The translations under genes were made by a program, and so were the position numbers. The notes under the pieces are model-generated. The model had not been told where the DNA came from, did not search any database, and worked only from the letters and a program-made list of their open reading frames with translations. From the NCBI RefSeq assembly GCF_015277775.1, contig NZ_CP063849.1:4340001-4404000 (forward strand): a stretch of DNA of 64,000 nt, given 5' to 3'. The DNA comes from Paludibaculum fermentans. GTDB lineage: Bacteria > Acidobacteriota > Terriglobia > Bryobacterales > Bryobacteraceae. Shown here piece by piece: positions 63,531-64,000 of this stretch; the first letter of the stretch is position 1, and every line of letters starts with the position of its first letter.

Positions 63531-64000
63531 ATGAACATTGAAGGAGCTCGCGTAACAGTCTTCGGCATGGGCAAGTCCGGTCTGGCGACGATCGGATTAC
63601 TGCACGCCCACGGAGCCGTGGTGCGGGCATCAGATGTGAAGGCTCCGGCGGACCTGCCGGACCTCGGAGTGGAGTTTGTCCCCCAGGGACCCGAAGCCCT
63701 CGCCGGCTGCGATCTGGCCGTGCTCTCTCCGGGTGTAACGCCCAATCGTCCGCTATTTGAAGAAGCAGCAGCTCGTGGCGTCAAGGTGGTTGGCGACGTC
63801 GAGGCGGCATCCTGGTTTCTGCGCGGCCCGATCATCGGCATCACCGGCGCCAATGGCAAGACTACGACTACGGCGCTGGTCGGACATCTCCTCGAAACGG
63901 CCGGTATTCCCTGCCAGGTAGGCGGCAACATCGGCACCCCGCTGGCGTCCATGGTGAACGATTCCAGCGACGGAAAGTGGAACGTCCTGGAACTCTCCAG
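63531..64000 (+). CDS. murD: UDP-MurNAc-L-Ala-D-Glu ligase, 3'-truncated
   Basis: The first 156 codons of murD, cut by the window end. The Rossmann start 'VTVFGMGKSGLATIG' and 'LAVLSPGVTPNRPLFEEA' and the ATP loop 'GITGANGKTTTTALVGHLLE' (partly quoted) are specific for MurD. It starts 6 bp after mraY with AAGGA as ribosome site. Confidence 0.95.
   Translation, partial: MNIEGARVTVFGMGKSGLATIGLLHAHGAVVRASDVKAPADLPDLGVEFVPQGPEALAGCDLAVLSPGVTPNRPLFEEAAARGVKVVGDVEAASWFLRGPIIGITGANGKTTTTALVGHLLETAGIPCQVGGNIGTPLASMVNDSSDGKWNVLELS

Overview
The window reads as chromosomal DNA of an Acidobacteriota bacterium, most likely a Bryobacterales/Solibacter-type soil organism. The reasons are high GC with strong GC3, many Tat-signal oxidoreductases and amidohydrolases, paired M16 peptidases, DUF2911 and DUF3291 proteins, and a small microcompartment locus resembling the 'PVM-like' loci known from that group. 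This placement is inferred from protein style; no rRNA or tRNA gene was seen. About 63 protein genes are supported. No CRISPR array, insertion sequence, prophage or integrase was found.

Layout. 1-16 kb: end of a membrane protein, a DUF72 gene, an Rrf2 regulator with cysK, an APC-type transporter, a sugar-isomerase-like TIM barrel, a large orphan protein (822 aa), a type-B carboxylesterase, a Nudix hydrolase, an IscU-like scaffold lacking one cysteine, and an inactive/active M16 peptidase pair. 16.6-20.9 kb: a GAF-AAA+-Fis regulator and a membrane protein facing a five-gene bacterial microcompartment (BMC) operon (class II aldolase, one BMC-H hexamer, three BMC-P pentamers). 20.9-29.7 kb: secreted and metabolic genes (DUF2911, HtrA-like protease, aldo/keto reductase, RidA-pyrD, TetR regulator, B3 metallo-beta-lactamase-fold enzyme with a Gln ligand, serine acetyltransferase, MiaE). 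29.7-42.5 kb: alkaline phosphatase, hydrolases, O-methyltransferase, hybrid histidine kinase, carbonic anhydrase, Gfo/Idh/MocA oxidoreductase, and an aminotransferase followed by a TIR-like STAND ATPase.

42.5-47 kb: the translation cluster rplM-rpsI, rpsB-tsf-pyrH-frr. 47-51 kb: methyltransferase, D-aminoacylase, LarA-like racemase. 51-55.4 kb: rpsA, HU/IHF, HIT protein, DUF1848 protein, inorganic pyrophosphatase. 55.5-64 kb: the division and cell wall (dcw) cluster mraZ-rsmH-ftsL-ftsI-murE-murF-mraY-murD, cut by the window end.

How they work together. CysE-type serine acetyltransferase (27.2 kb) makes the substrate of CysK (2.3 kb), whose adjacent Rrf2 regulator has a clear palindromic operator. 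The BMC operon pairs a shell with one aldolase that carries a C-terminal extension of the encapsulation-peptide type; the usual aldehyde-consuming enzymes are not in this window. The most unusual items are the minimal BMC operon, the TIR-like STAND protein with a clamp-binding-like C-terminus, the Gln-ligand B3 enzyme, the AAA+ regulator with an altered GAFTGA loop, and several regulatory genes whose promoters sit almost on the start codon.
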